DNA of 64,000 bases, taken from contig JANTQA010000023.1 in assembly GCA_027625915.1 (NCBI GenBank), positions 1,488,001 to 1,552,000 on the forward strand. Direction: 5' to 3'. Position numbers and translations under genes: made by a program. Positions 10,131 through 22,826 of this stretch are shown here, in pieces. This DNA is from Anaeramoeba flamelloides. Lineage: Eukaryota > Metamonada > Anaeramoebidae. The notes under the pieces are model-generated. The model was not told the DNA's origin. It did not search any database and was given only the letters and a program-made list of their open reading frames with translations. The first letter of the stretch is position 1, and every line of letters begins with the position of its first letter.

Positions 10131-13100
10131 ATGCTATCAAGAACACAACAAAAAACCATTATTGCTCAAATAATTGATTTTTGTTTATGTTATGGTGTTC
10201 CACAAACGGAAATCTCTGCTAATTGTAATACAAATAAGCAGAAATTAGAGACTGTTATGAGAGGGGTTGGTCTCATTTCTGAAGGTTATGGTTTTCAACC
10301 AAGTTATTCTGTATCGTACCTTTCTCCAACAGAAGAAAAAAGACAACAATTTGAAATCAAAGGATCAAAAGACCAAGGATTTTACACACCACCAAAAGTT
10401 ACCAATTTCCAAACACAAAAACAAATTTACACACCTAATTTATCAAGCGATCTGATCAAACAAATCCAAAAATTTTACGCAAATTGTCATGTAATTTTCT
10501 ATGTAAAATATCTTGGTGTGGACAAAAAAACCATTCCTGCCACACTCGAATTAAAGTTTACAGAATTGGTCCTTCGGTTAGACAAGCGCCAGTCCTATAG
10601 ATACAAATACTCTCAAGTGTTACTCTCCGAAATAAGGCTATCTAAAACAAATGACAAAGCATTACAAATTAAAATCATAGCTACTGATGCCAATTGCAAC
10701 AGAAAAACGAAAGAAAAGAACGACAATAAGGGTCTTGATAAGATCCAAGGCTCTCATAGAAGCATAAATAAAAATGTTAAACACCATTTGGTTGTGAATA
10801 GTTCAGATCATCGAACTTTAATTACAAAGACCTTTTTAATGTATTTAAAATTTTGTCCAGATATTTTGAGCCAAAAGGATCTTGATCAACTATTTGATAA
10901 TTATTCACCAATCTTATCAAAAAAAGATTATGAACTAGAGGCAATTATTGAAAGAAAATATCATTTAGGGTTTTTTCATTTTAATGATCTGATGTTATTC
11001 GAAAAAAGAAATGGTAATGAAGCTATAATGAAAACTCCAGTTGCTTTATCATTGTCGAAACAATTTTTAACAATTATCAACTTGAAAAATGATAATACTG
11101 AAAAAAATTTCTTATATAAATTTAATTGGAAAAAGTTTTCAATAAGATCTAAAAAATCAAAAAAGAAGAAAAAAAAATTATCATTAAAATTACAAATACT
11201 GGAAAAAAAAAATCAAAATAACCAAATATTTTTATATTTTCTTTGTAAAAGTAATTTAATTGTTAATATTATTGAAAAATCAATTCAGATATTTTTAAAG
11301 AAAATTAATTCTCTTGATTCGAAATCTAAAAAAGAAAATAATATATATCAAAAATTAAATAATGATTCTTTATCTTTTTCTTCTTTGAGTGAAGAAGATT
11401 ATGAGGATTTGGAAGAGGAGGAGGAAAACGAGGAGGAGGAAGAAGATGTTGATGAGGAAGAAGAAGAGGAGGAGGGGGGGGAGGAAAAGGAAGAGGAGAA
11501 AAAAGATGAAAAAGATGAAAAAGAAGAAAAAGAAGAAAAAGAAGAAAAAGAAGAAGAAGAGGAAGAGGAAGAGGAAGAGGAAGAAGAAGAGGAGGAGGAG
11601 GAGGAGGATGAAGGAAGAGGAGAAAAAAGATGAAAAAGATGAAAAAGAAGAAAAAGAAGAAAAAGAAGAAAAAGAAGAAGAAGATGAAGAAGATGAAGAA
11701 GATGAAGAAGAAGAGGAAGAAGAAGATGATGATGACAATGAAGAAGATGAAGAAGATGAAGATGGAAAAGATGTAGATGGAGAGAAAGACCAAGAGGAAG
11801 AAGAAGATTATGATAAGGAAAACAAAAAGAAAGTGAACTATAGGGATGAAAATATAAAAGTAACTAAAATTGATACAAAAAAGAAAGATCAAGAAAACAG
11901 GAACGAGAAATCCAAAATAATCAAAAAGGTTAAAGATAAAACAGAAAAGGAAATGAAAATTAATAAACAAAAAAACAAGATTAAATTAAAAAAAAATCAA
12001 CCATATAAGAAAAAGAAACAGAAAGATATAAAAAACATTAATAGTTTAAAGGCCTCTAACAAAAAAAATAATCAAACTTCTAATTATAAACAATTTAGTT
12101 ATTTTGGAGTCTTTGATGAAGAAGGCAACAATGGAATGCTAAATAAAAAACAAGAAATTCCATTTTCATATCATACCTGTAATTGCTCTCCATTATTAAT
12201 ACCAAATGAAAATATACCCAATGAAAGGAAAATTTTAAATAACAAAATTCAGAAAATAATTAATTTAGGTCGTATAATATTTAAACTGAAATTGTTAGTT
12301 AAAGGGAATTTTTCTTTAAGAGGCGATCCAAAACAGAAAGGCAATAATTCATATAGCTTTATTAATAATATTTATAAGAAGGAAGAAATTGAAATGGAAC
12401 TAACCAGAACGGGTATTTTAATTTGGATTATTAGAGAAAATGAAAATGGTAGGAAGGAAAAATATAATTTATTCTCACATTTATATTCCAAAATACAAAA
12501 AATTTTTCTTCATTCAATAATATTAAATCGATTTTTATTTGTTAATGAAAACCAACAAATAAAATTAGTTATGGATTGTAAAACTAATTTTAAAAGGAAT
12601 TTATTATTCAATAGTTTTTTTTATTTCCGAAAACTGTATTTTTATCCCAAACTGGTAAATGTTTTGGGTGCAAAAATTACTGTTATGAGCCCATTAAAAA
12701 ATAAATATTTAATTTCGCAAAATGAAGAAACAACTTCGATCTTAAAATTTTCGAAAAAGAAAAAAAAAAAAAAACTAAAACAAAATCAAAATCAAAACCA
12801 AAAGGAAAAGGAAAAGGAAAAGGAAAAGGAAAAGGAAATGAGAATAAAAAATAGATATGGGATAATTATTTATAATACTTTGGAAGAAAAATTAGGAACC
12901 GGGGAAATAGCATTATTTCAAAATTATTTTATTATCAATTATAAAAAAATAACAATTAAACGTAAATATTCTGTCTTTTGTGAAATTTTAAAATATATCA
13001 ATTCAAAATCATGTTATTATAGATTACATATTGATAAGCATTATTTTTTATTAATAAAGCCAATTTCGAATGATTTTAAAGAAGAATTTGAAAAATATCA

Positions 13101-15747
13101 AAATTTGAATTTGAAATATTCTGCTAGATTTGGGAAAACCTTTTATAAGGTAAAAGTGTTTACTCCCGATAATGGGTTATTTGATGCTCTGTTGATTCTT
13201 AAAAATGAATGCTTTTATTTACAAACAGAGATTCAAACACTAAGGTGTGAATATTTACCTCGGACCCATTCCAAAATATTGTTTGGTTCTGATGGTGAAT
13301 TATTAATTATCGATATTGGTAATGGATTTGGGAAGATTAAATGTTTATTTCAAAATTCAGTAATTGCTAATCAATTTCAAAAAATTTTTTCTGATTATAT
13401 TATAAACTTTCTTATAGGTACACCATCTGATTTGAACTCCCGAAATAAGTTTTTTAAAGTATTACAAATTCGAAACAGACTTAATAATTCTGATTCTACT
13501 AATCTTCAAAATTCAAATAAATCTAAACAACAAATTATAATAAACAAAAAAAGCATTATTTTAATGATATTACCTAATGAATCACCAGTGATTTTAAAAA
13601 ATTTTAAAATGAAAAATTGTAAAATAAAAAATATAAGTCTCAAACCGAAATGTTTAGAATTAATGGTTTTCAATTTTCAAAAATTTTACATCCAGTTTCA
13701 TTCTTTATCTTGCAAGCAAAGATTTATTAATTATTTTTATTTATATAAAAATAATCATATGAAAAAAAACCTTCTGAAATTTGATTACCAGGGATATTAT
13801 GAAAACATATATGAAAGTTATCAAATTTATTTTATCCATGCATCAAAGTTAAAAAAAAATGGCAAACATGGTTTAATTAATTTATTTGAAAATGGTCTGA
13901 TCATTAAAATTGGAAATGAAAAGAGGAATTTAAATAATGATGATGATGATGAGAATTCTCATAAGATTAATTTTCAAAATGATTTTGGTAATTTGTTAAA
14001 ATATAACGATATAAAAATACATTATTGCCCAATTAAATCAGAATATTTAATTCTTGAACACAACGAACATATTTATATTTTTGGTTTTAATAATTCTCGA
14101 TTTCGAGAACAATTTATTTGGAAATTATATCTTATAAAAAAAAAATTCGATAATTTTTCTAATTCTTTTCTTAATGGTTTAGAATTTCCCATGATAATTG
14201 TTAAAAAAATTTTCAAAAATGAAATATTCAAAACTGCAATAATAAAATTATTCGAAAATCAAATGCATATATATAGTAAAGAATTTTTTAAAGTATTTGA
14301 TTACTCTAAATTAAGGGTAAAATTTTTACAAGATCAGCCTAAGCGTTGTGAAATTCATTATGCAAAACATGATAAATTGACCATTCAATTTCTTGATGAA
14401 ATTTTAACTTTAGAATTTATAAAAATTGTTAGCTTTAAAATTGAATCTAATTCTTTTTTTAATAATGGTTTATTAAAAATGTCCAAATTAAAAAATAAGT
14501 CAAAAAGTAAAAATCATAAAATTGTAGATTTGAATCACAACCAGACAATTTTGAAGAAGAAAAATGGTAATTTCAATATTAATGGTGGTGGTGGTAGTGA
14601 AGATAATGAGAATGATGTTGAAAAAGAAAAGGGTGATAAAAAATGTTTTAAAATAAAATTCATGAAAAAAAAAAATTCAAAAATTTATCAATTGTATATA
14701 AATTTTAAATTAGACCAAAACCAATTGCATTTTACAAATATTCCAAATAATTTAAATCATATTCAAAAAAAAATTGATCTAATTTCTTCTCAATATAGTA
14801 AGAATAAAAAAGATCCTTTATTAATATCGATCAAAACAATTAATAAATTAACAATATATATAAAATTTCTCAAAAATAAAGATTTATCAAAATTTTTAAA
14901 AATTGTTTTAAATTGCCAACGAAATTATTATAAAAGAATTAACTATTTAAATAAATATCGTAAAAATATAATTTCAAATTATAAATTAAATAATATTTTT
15001 AATTTTGATCTTCGAATTGCTAATAAAGTAAAATCGAATTCTATTTTGTTAAATATATTTCAAGTTAATTTTTTAAAGTCGATAAAAAATGAAAAAAATA
15101 TAGGATATGATGATATTGGTGGTGGTTTTGGTAGTGATGATGATGAAAAAATTCAAATTTTTTTAAATAAAGATAAACAATTTTTGAAATTGAAATTTAA
15201 GAATGTCAACTCAAAAAATATGAAAATCAATTTAAAAAAGACCAAAATAAAATTAAATGTAAATTTACCCAAAATAATTCAATTCAAAAATGAAAATAGA
15301 TTATTTTATTTATACTTCAAATCTTTCGAAGATTTTTTACAAACAACAAAAATTATACAGAAAAATATTTTCAATTTCCAAAATGATGTTAATAACAATG
15401 ATAACAAGGATAATGATTTTGGTGGTGGTGATTATAAAGAAGAAAATGTATTAAAACGAAAAATTACATTAAAAATTCAAAATAAATTTAATATTAAAAT
15501 TTTTGGTGCTAATAAAACATTACATGAAGCAACAATTGAATTGGGGAATAAAATTAGAATAAAAATTAATAATATTACAAAACAATTCATTTGGAAAAAA
15601 GAATTGAAATTTCAACACCATAAAAAATATAATAATAGAATTCGGGTCAAATTGGATCTCAATACTTTTCTTTTGATTCAATTTAATAATTTAGATTCAT
15701 TAAAAAAATTTTGTTTTCTTTTCAAAAAACTTATTTCAAATTTATAA
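10131..15747 (+). CDS. Giant protein with tandem PH-like modules and an acidic tract; frame changes in the tract
   Basis: Frame one runs 10131-11633 and the downstream frame, open from 11389, runs to 15747. Both read the same Glu/Lys/Asp-rich sequence across about 11489-11735. A 72-bp stretch at 11489 recurs at 11613, an offset of 124 bp that is not a multiple of three. Without the extra unit the gene would be one frame of 1,831 codons, so I annotate one gene. The N-terminus (MLSRTQQKTIIAQIIDFCL) looks like a small helical domain. The rest is about ten diverged modules of 90-120 residues, each alternating beta strands and closing with an amphipathic segment such as FRRFINYF or NQFQKIFSDYI. 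That is a PH/GRAM-like rhythm and an inference, not a family match. Asn/Gly/Asp loops (GGGGSED, IGGGFGSDDDE) separate late modules. Function unknown. Confidence 0.75.
11389..11830 (+). repeat. Acidic low-complexity purine tract with internal duplication
   Basis: An almost pure purine run of GAA/GAG/AAA/GAT codons encodes a Glu/Lys/Asp stretch in the PH-like giant protein. About 72 identical bases start at 11489 and again at 11613, with 52 bp of different GAG-rich sequence between the copies. The offset of 124 bp causes the apparent frame change. Replication slippage in the cell or misassembly are both possible. Confidence 0.8.
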
Positions 15748-16480
15748 ATTAATTTTACTTTCTTTTAAGCTATTGTTTATTAAATAATAAATGATTTTTT
15801 TTTTATATTTTTTTATTATAAAGGGGGGTGGGGAGATGAATTAGATCTTATAGTGGTTAAGTTTTTTTACTTTTGTTTTATAATCATAAAAGATAGTTTT
15901 TCATAAAAAGAGCAGGAATGAAGAAAATATTTCATTAGATTTTTAATAAATATAAAAAATACTCAAGTAAAATCAAAGATTTTACTTTATTTATTTTTTT
16001 TTTGGGGGGGAGGAAGTTCCATTAGGATTTATTTTACTTTTTGGAATAAAAAGAAAAATTATTCAATTTTCGTTCCATTTCAAAATAATAATAATCTAGA
16101 CGCTATACGGCACTCTACAACACTTTAAGAAAGTCAAAGGTAATAAAATGCTCTTGACTAATTTCTAAATTTTTGCTTAGAGAAATCTATAAAGAATAAT
16201 AATTTTCTTCATCATTGCTCAATCATCAGATAAATAATAAGCCTATATTTTGAATAAAATCAAACTTATTATTCTTTATTTGTTTATTATTTTTTTTTAA
16301 TTGGTTTAATTCTTTAATGTTTAATTATTGGATCTTCTTAATCCGAATGGGAGGTCCATAAGATAATGATCTAAACTAAAATTCAAAATTTTCCACACAG
16401 TTAAAACGTTCCAAACAATCACAATAATACAATTTCATTGAAATTGGAGATAATTTTGATTTTTGTAAAATATGAAAATC
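15748..16480. other. Gene-free spacer
   Basis: 3' flank of the giant gene. T-rich runs and two G-runs (near 15823 and 16006) are visible, but no gene or repeat with a second copy was identified. Confidence 0.5.
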
Positions 16481-18570
16481 ATTTTTTCATCTTTTAGTTT
16501 TTGTTTTGATTTCATTGTTTGAATTACGTAATTTGTTTCGTTGGATCAAAAATTTTTTGAACAATTGATATTATGGTTAAAGTCAGAGTTGTTCAAAATA
16601 GAAGAACTCAAATAAAATTAGTTGGTAGTATCTAACCATTTGATCGATCAATAATCCTAATAGAATTTCAACATATTTACTAATGTATTTTTTTTGTTTT
16701 GCTCTCTCCAAAATTTTTGACACACCCTTCATTTATTTGTATTGATAATTATTTATTTTTGTTTTTTGAGTATTGTAATTTATGAAGAAGTGTTAACATT
16801 TCAATTAGTGAATGGTTCTAATTTGGTAAATCTTCTTGAATTGATTAAATAAGTTTTTTTCTTCACAAATTGAATTTTGGTGTGTTAAAAATTTTGAATT
16901 GGGGTTTATATCCTCAATAATTTCTTGATTAGATTGATAATATTTTTTGTATAAATTGTAAGATTTTGTTTTTAATTTATTGTTATGCTAAACATAAGAA
17001 TATCAATATTGATTATATTTGAAATTTATTAGTTTTAAAACTGAAGTAGAACTTGCCTTTTTTAAATATTTTTCGTATTTAGTTTTTTTAAAAAAAAATT
17101 AAATATTAATAGAAAATTTGTAAAATTTTCTATTTTAATTTCCCAATTAAAAAAAAAAAAAAATTACTTTATCTTTTCAATAATTTTGAAAAATATAGTT
17201 AAATAAAAGATTTTTATCTACCATTCTTTTGAATTCTGGATAAATTCAGTTAGGTGTTTTATGTTTATTTCAAATAAAAAGAAAATTGAAAATAATTTTC
17301 TGAATATAATTGAAAACACTAAGAAAACCATCAGTTATCTTTTCTAGAGTTCAAAAGAATAGAGAAAAATTAAAGTTTGTACTCAATTCTTTTGAATTCT
17401 GGATAATCTAGGCACATAAAAACATTTGAAGAAACAACTATTTATAAATATTTTTTTAAATTATTATTAATATTGTTTTTAATATTCTTGAAATTTTCAC
17501 CCAGGATTATTTATTATTAAGTTTTCTCTAAAATTATTTTGATTTGCAAATAATTATTTTAAGTTTTCAATTACTCAGTCAATATTTTCATTATATTTTT
17601 TTTAAAAAAATTAGTTTAACTTGTTTGAGATGTGTCCAAAGCCAAGAAATTCCAATTTCTTTTATGTAAATGTTTTCTTTTGTTGATTTTAATTCTAGCT
17701 TTCCTAAAGTTAGTTTAGTTTTATAAATCATTTTCTAAAAATAATGATTTTTTATTTAAAAAAATTGTAACTTTTTTTTTTTATCCAAACATTGATTGTG
17801 TTGAAATCGTTTTGAATCAAATTAAAAAAAATTTTTACTTAAAATAATTGACCTATGTATATCAATTTAAATATTAGTATATTTTACTCCATTGGCTATT
17901 TTTGTTGTTTATAAATCATTTTTTTCTTACCATATTTCCAGTTTTTTATTGAAATTGGTCATAACTTGATTTCTCAAAAAAAAGTACAATTAATTTTTTT
18001 TCATTTTTTCAAAAAATAATTCTTCAAACATATTTTGAAATAAATATCAAAGTCTTTGATTTATTCAAATCAGTATTAATATTAAACTAAATTTGGTATT
18101 GTCAATTAACAAATACCTCCACTAACAAAGATTTTTTTTTTTTGGAAATATTTTAAAATAACATATTTTTCAAATACCTACAAAATGTGTTGATTCAATT
18201 AAACCCCATTTCAAAAATTATCTGGATACACCCAAAATCAAAAATAGGCAAAAAAAAAAAACTTAATTTATTATATTTTTCAAACATAATATAAAACCAC
18301 ATTTAAGTTACCCAGTATAAATGTTTTTATGAGTAATTATTTTTATCCAAATAAAAGAAAAAAATATAAAACCCAAAAAATAAAAATAAGATGTGTCTAA
18401 AATGAAGAAAGTTACAGAACAAAAAATAGTATTGGTAAAGTTATTGAAATTTCACCAACAATTGTTGATCGATCAAATTATAAGGTACCATCAACTAATT
18501 GTTTGTTATTTTTCTATTTGAAGAAATCAAAATTGTTCTTCTATCAACCATTGAAAAAAAATTTCCTGAT
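16480..18570 (+). repeat. Decayed 2-kb fold-back (inverted repeat) element
   Basis: Arms at about 16520-16800 and 18300-18560 are diverged reverse complements. The best block has the core TTTGATCGATCAA (16639 and its complement near 18466), followed by matching segments around TTTACTAATGTATTTTT and CACCCTTCATTT. A third, single arm-like copy lies at 43500-43720 (ATTTTTATCCAAATGAAAG region). The interior contains two short ATTCTTTTGAATTCTGGA hairpin units (17221-17242 and 17345-17405). No coding frame. Confidence 0.55.
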
Positions 18571-18901
18571 CGTGGGTAAATTATTATGTAGCTTGGAAAA
18601 AAAGGAAATGAAAACAAAACAAAAAAGACAAAAAATGAAGTTCAAAAATAGTTTGTAAAATCAAAAATTATTTCCAAATTGGATGTAAAGTGTTGTATTG
18701 TTATTCTTTCTATAGTTTAAACTGTGTTGAAATTTTTTGAATTTAGTTAAGTGATAATATTTCACTTAATTTGCAATTACCAATTTACGGATAGAAATAC
18801 TACCAAAATATTATTTCAAATAAAAAAAGAAATCTTATCTTTTTAGAAATGCCTACGATAATAAACAAAAATAGAATGTAACATTAAAAAGATGTATTAA
18901 A

Positions 18902-20944
18902 TTAATACAAATTAAATTCTTTTTGAATTCGGTTTAATTCCAAATTAATTCTAGATTTTGGATTTAATTGATAGTATTCGCTAGCGTCTGATAATTCTTG
19001 AAGAATTAATTGGGGGTTATCATTAACTGTAAGGATTAATTTATCAAAATATAAAAATTTGATAAAAATTTCCAAAGTGCTGAATGTTTTTCCAGTATAA
19101 TCTTGAATTTTGTTGGTAATTTGACTTTCATTCATAAAATCAAAAAACGATCTGTATAATCCACTTCTTGCAAATAAAATAAAATCGTGAACATATATTT
19201 CTTTGAATTCTTTTGATTGCCCTTTCCCTTGCCCTTGCCCTTGCTCTTGCTCTTTCTCTTTCTCTTTCTCTTTCTCTTTCTCTTTCTCTTTCTCTTTCTC
19301 TTGTTCGTAATATTTTATTTGATAATTGTTGTTTTGATCCTTTTCAACATTTTCTTTTTTGTTTGATTCTTTACAATCTTTAGTCAAAATTCGAATACAG
19401 AAATTTTTTGAATCTTGGTTTTCGTAAAGTTTGATTAAGGACTGGTCGATTGTTGAATGGATTAAATCATTATTATTGATAAAAGAATTAACAAATAATT
19501 TGAAATGGTTTGAATTTCTGTTCCTTTGTTTGTCCGTGTAAATCCACTTTAAAAAATCCAAGGTTTGGTTTTCATTAAAATTATTTTTCTTGATCCAAAT
19601 TTGGAAATTCTTTATTGGTTTTCCAACTCTAATTTCAACCCATATTTTGTGAACGGGGATATTATTTATTTTGGAGTCACACAATTGTTTACTTTTGAAT
19701 AAAAAATTTAGATCTTGGGTTATTGACGATTGTGCTTTTTGGATTAAAAAAAGCACATTTAGTGACGAAAAAAGATTATAATCTTCAGGATCGATGGGAT
19801 GTTGTTCAATTTGCAATTTTTTAGGGGTACTTGATGGGTTTAATTTTTGAAAGCCGTCCTCATTTATAACACCTTTGCCCCAATAATAAATTCCATGATC
19901 AGTTAAAATGAAATTAAAATTGAGCATCACAGAAGCTTGGTATACAAAGATTCCATTTAACGATTCAATTCTGGTAAATTCTTCGACTTGTTTATTCAAG
20001 CCATTGAATTCTTCTTTACCAGTGCCATAAAGTTCTCCGTTGTTGGTTAATAAAAGAGAATGCTCCGAGCTTGCCTTTAATTCCTTGATCTTGCAAATTT
20101 GGATATTTGTGAATTGAAGCTCCTGTGAGAGAAGAAGATAATCTTCCTTTAAATTCATTCCTAATTGCGAAAAGTTATTTTCACCAGCGCCCATGATTCT
20201 GTTGTCATGCGTAAAATACCAAAAATGATTAGAGTGCTTCCCAGAGTAGACTTTTGTTACTTGATCTGTAACTTTTATGGGTTCAAATATGAAACGGTAT
20301 GTCCCGGTGCCGCTACAGCTGCCCTCTCCACAGCAATATAACGAATATGAGGTTGGTTTCTTATGTGACTTACTCTTGGTTATTTGATTGGTTTCTTTTA
20401 AGGAGCATAGAAAATATGAATTAAACGAGCCACATTCGATATCATGAACAAACAAATTGTTGTTTGTAAAAAACTCGACCCTATAGGGTTTATTGGCTTG
20501 TTGGACTTTGCCTTTGGGATGCCCTGTTGAGAGACAAAGATCTTTTGTGTAACATTTACTAATAGAATAAACACACCCTCCCTCGTCAAGCAATAAAATT
20601 TGTGAGTCACCACAAGAGACTTTGAGAATTTTGTTTTGGAATAGTTGTGGGCTTTTGCAAGATTCATAAACATCTTTTGTTTTGCCGTCTTTGAAAAAGT
20701 ACATGAATTTTGATTCGTCAATGCAATAACAACTATAACTGAACCCTCCAACTATTTGGTTAATGTTGCAAAGATCTTTTTTATATTCAACTTGGGTGAC
20801 TGGATCCATTTTTGTCAGGATTTCAAGTGTGCTGCTTTTTACAGTTAAATAATAATTTGATGGAGACGATTCTTTGCTCACAGTGGTTTGCTTGGGTTTC
20901 TTTTTTTGGGTTTGAATGTCTTTGTGAATTTCCTTTTGTTGCAT
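18902..20944 (-). CDS. RCC1-repeat protein with split BTB/POZ region, 680 aa
   Basis: Single-exon gene. Residues about 60-390 contain degenerate RCC1-type blades: VSCGDSQILLLDEGGCVYS, VYSGKHSNHFWYFTHDNRIMG with AGENNFSQLG, LKASSEHSLLLTNNGELYGTG, and FNFILTDHGIYYWGKG. Such blades make a beta-propeller used for protein or GTPase binding. The C-terminal part resembles two BTB/POZ-like halves, about 400-480 (DLNFLFKSKQLCDSKI, LDFLKWIYTD) and 585-670 (YVHDFILFARSGLYRSFFD, FIKFLYFDKL). They are separated by a low-complexity KEKEKE then QGQGQGKGQ tract at about 545-575. BTB domains dimerise and often recruit Cullin-3, so a ubiquitin-ligase adaptor role is possible but unproven. The start ATG is followed by a basic, Lys/Gln-rich leader. 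Several such genes are typical of amoebae rich in RCC1-BTB proteins. Confidence 0.8.
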   Translation of the reverse strand: MQQKEIHKDIQTQKKKPKQTTVSKESSPSNYYLTVKSSTLEILTKMDPVTQVEYKKDLCNINQIVGGFSYSCYCIDESKFMYFFKDGKTKDVYESCKSPQLFQNKILKVSCGDSQILLLDEGGCVYSISKCYTKDLCLSTGHPKGKVQQANKPYRVEFFTNNNLFVHDIECGSFNSYFLCSLKETNQITKSKSHKKPTSYSLYCCGEGSCSGTGTYRFIFEPIKVTDQVTKVYSGKHSNHFWYFTHDNRIMGAGENNFSQLGMNLKEDYLLLSQELQFTNIQICKIKELKASSEHSLLLTNNGELYGTGKEEFNGLNKQVEEFTRIESLNGIFVYQASVMLNFNFILTDHGIYYWGKGVINEDGFQKLNPSSTPKKLQIEQHPIDPEDYNLFSSLNVLFLIQKAQSSITQDLNFLFKSKQLCDSKINNIPVHKIWVEIRVGKPIKNFQIWIKKNNFNENQTLDFLKWIYTDKQRNRNSNHFKLFVNSFINNNDLIHSTIDQSLIKLYENQDSKNFCIRILTKDCKESNKKENVEKDQNNNYQIKYYEQEKEKEKEKEKEKEKEKEQEQGQGQGKGQSKEFKEIYVHDFILFARSGLYRSFFDFMNESQITNKIQDYTGKTFSTLEIFIKFLYFDKLILTVNDNPQLILQELSDASEYYQLNPKSRINLELNRIQKEFNLY
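19250..19303 (-). repeat. Hexanucleotide coding microsatellite (KE tract)
   Basis: A (CTTTCT)n-type run on the plus strand encodes an alternating Lys-Glu tract between the two BTB-like halves of the RCC1-BTB protein. It is next to a CCCTTG-type run encoding Gln-Gly. Length variation between alleles is expected, and unit length keeps the frame. Confidence 0.85.
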
Positions 20945-21328
20945 TTGTTACTTTTGTGGAAATTGCTTAAAGGAAACAAATGATCCTTTCAATAAGATGA
21001 ATAAATGTGAAAAAATGAGGTTTTATAAAAAGTTAAATAGGCTAAGTACATTTTCGAAATTTTGAGTTAAGCAGTTTATTCGGAAGTGAATGTTTCACGC
21101 CATTTCGTTAACTAAATACATTAATATACAAATAAATATGATAATGGATATATCCTAATATATGATATTTATATATCAAAAAAATGAAAAAGATTAAAGA
21201 AGAAAAAACAAATAATTTATTTATTGATCTTGTCTGTAATGTTTGATACAATTACTTCTTCTTAACTTGATTTGGTTTAAAATTATTCATGGAAAAATTT
21301 TTGTTTGAATATTTATCGAGTAACAAAT

Positions 21329-21814
21329 TAGAGTGGTGAAAATAACCCCTGTTTTTTATTTTAACCCATTATCAAAATTTTAACTCATGAAAAAAATATT
21401 GGCTGACTGTATAATGAAAAGAAACAAATCAATGGGATGACAACAGTATATAAACAAGAAATTGGGTTCTTTTTATAAATTTTAAAAAAGAATTATGAAG
21501 ATATTGGAAAGATTAAAATGTAATATTTTGAAAAAAAAATTAGCATAATTTCACATTTTTTGAATTTTTGATAAAAAAATCATTTAATCTTAGAAATTTT
21601 ATAAATATGATGAAATTTTTGAAACAAAAGCATTTAATACAATTGATCCATTTGGATTAATCAAAGATCTAACCTCTAAAGTCAATTAGTATCTGAACCA
21701 AGAATATATGTGTGCGTCTTCTGGTCTTCCAATACCCAAGTCTGAAAAAAAAACACAAGTTACATTTTAGTAATGGGTTAAAGGTTGTCAACATGGGTTA
21801 TTTACACCACTGTA
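21329..21814 (+). mobile_element. 486-bp Tc1-type miniature element, AGTGGTG family (copy 1)
   Basis: The left end TAGAGTGGTGAAAATAACCC and the right end GGGTTATTTACACCACTGTA are inverted repeats that extend about 60 bp inward (matching ACCCATTA...AAAATT...AACT blocks). TA sits at both ends. A second copy in the same orientation at 57692-58175 is highly similar across its whole length. There is no coding frame. TACAGTGGTG-type tips are typical of Tc1/mariner elements. Confidence 0.85.
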
Positions 21815-22826
21815 CTTTCTATTGTTAAAGAATTTCCAAAATGAATACAAAATAACTTATTTTCCTTTTATTACTTCTAATTCTTGATTAGGTTCGGAAA
21901 ATATGGTTTTTTGTTTGAATTCTCTTCCCATGTTATATAATATTTATTAGATAAGTCCGTTTGGTTTTATAATTATTTATTTTCTATTAAATTGAAAACT
22001 CAAAATAATTCTCAATCTAATTGAAATTTTTTCTAAATTTTTCTTTTATTTAGGGTTGATTCTTCTGCAACTGTTTTTTAGTTTCGAGAAAAATTTTTTT
22101 TTTACTTTTATTTTAAAATAATTTCCTTTTGTTTTGGTTTTTTTTTATAAAAATATTTAAAAAAAAAAGAATTTTTTACATCCAACCAAAATTTTATCTT
22201 GAAAAATAATATTAATTTTAGAAGACAGGTTCAACATCTATTTTAAAATTAAGGAATTACGTAAAATATCTTAATGTATATTCTTATTTTATGAATAAAA
22301 ATAAATCACAATTTTGTCAAATATGTGTAAAATAAATAAAGATTTGGGTATCATTGAAGAGTTAGATCATTTTCTCTATGATCGTGTCGTCAAGTGCCTA
22401 GCTTTTACTTAATTTTAGAAATAAAAAGAAAATTTCAAAAATTTTCTTTCTATTTCTTTGTTTAAAAAAAAGCTAACAGCAGTTTTCCAGGATTCAAAAG
22501 AATTGAGTAAAATCAAAGATTTTTCTCCATTCTTTTAAATTCTGGAAAACCTAACGACTGTCCAGCCAATTAAAATTATCGTAATATCTGGATTTCTGAA
22601 TTAAAAAATAATAATTTTTCAATTATTTTAAATAATAATAATATTTTTAATATTATTACTAATCAAGATTCAATATATTTATTCGCTCTTGTAGATAATA
22701 AAACTATGTTCAAATCTTTTAAAAAATTTCAAAATTCGAGTTTAGGAATTCTGGTAACAAGAGGAATTCTAAACTCCTCCCTTAAAATATAATAAAAAAA
22801 AATAAATAAATAAAAAGAATTTTTAA

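Noticed and set aside
11326-11970. Phe/Ser/Pro-rich open frames on the minus strand over the acidic tract
   Set aside because: They are the reverse complement of the GAA/GAG/GAT repeat that encodes the Glu-rich tract. Composition follows mechanically from the purine run, and the real gene is on the plus strand.
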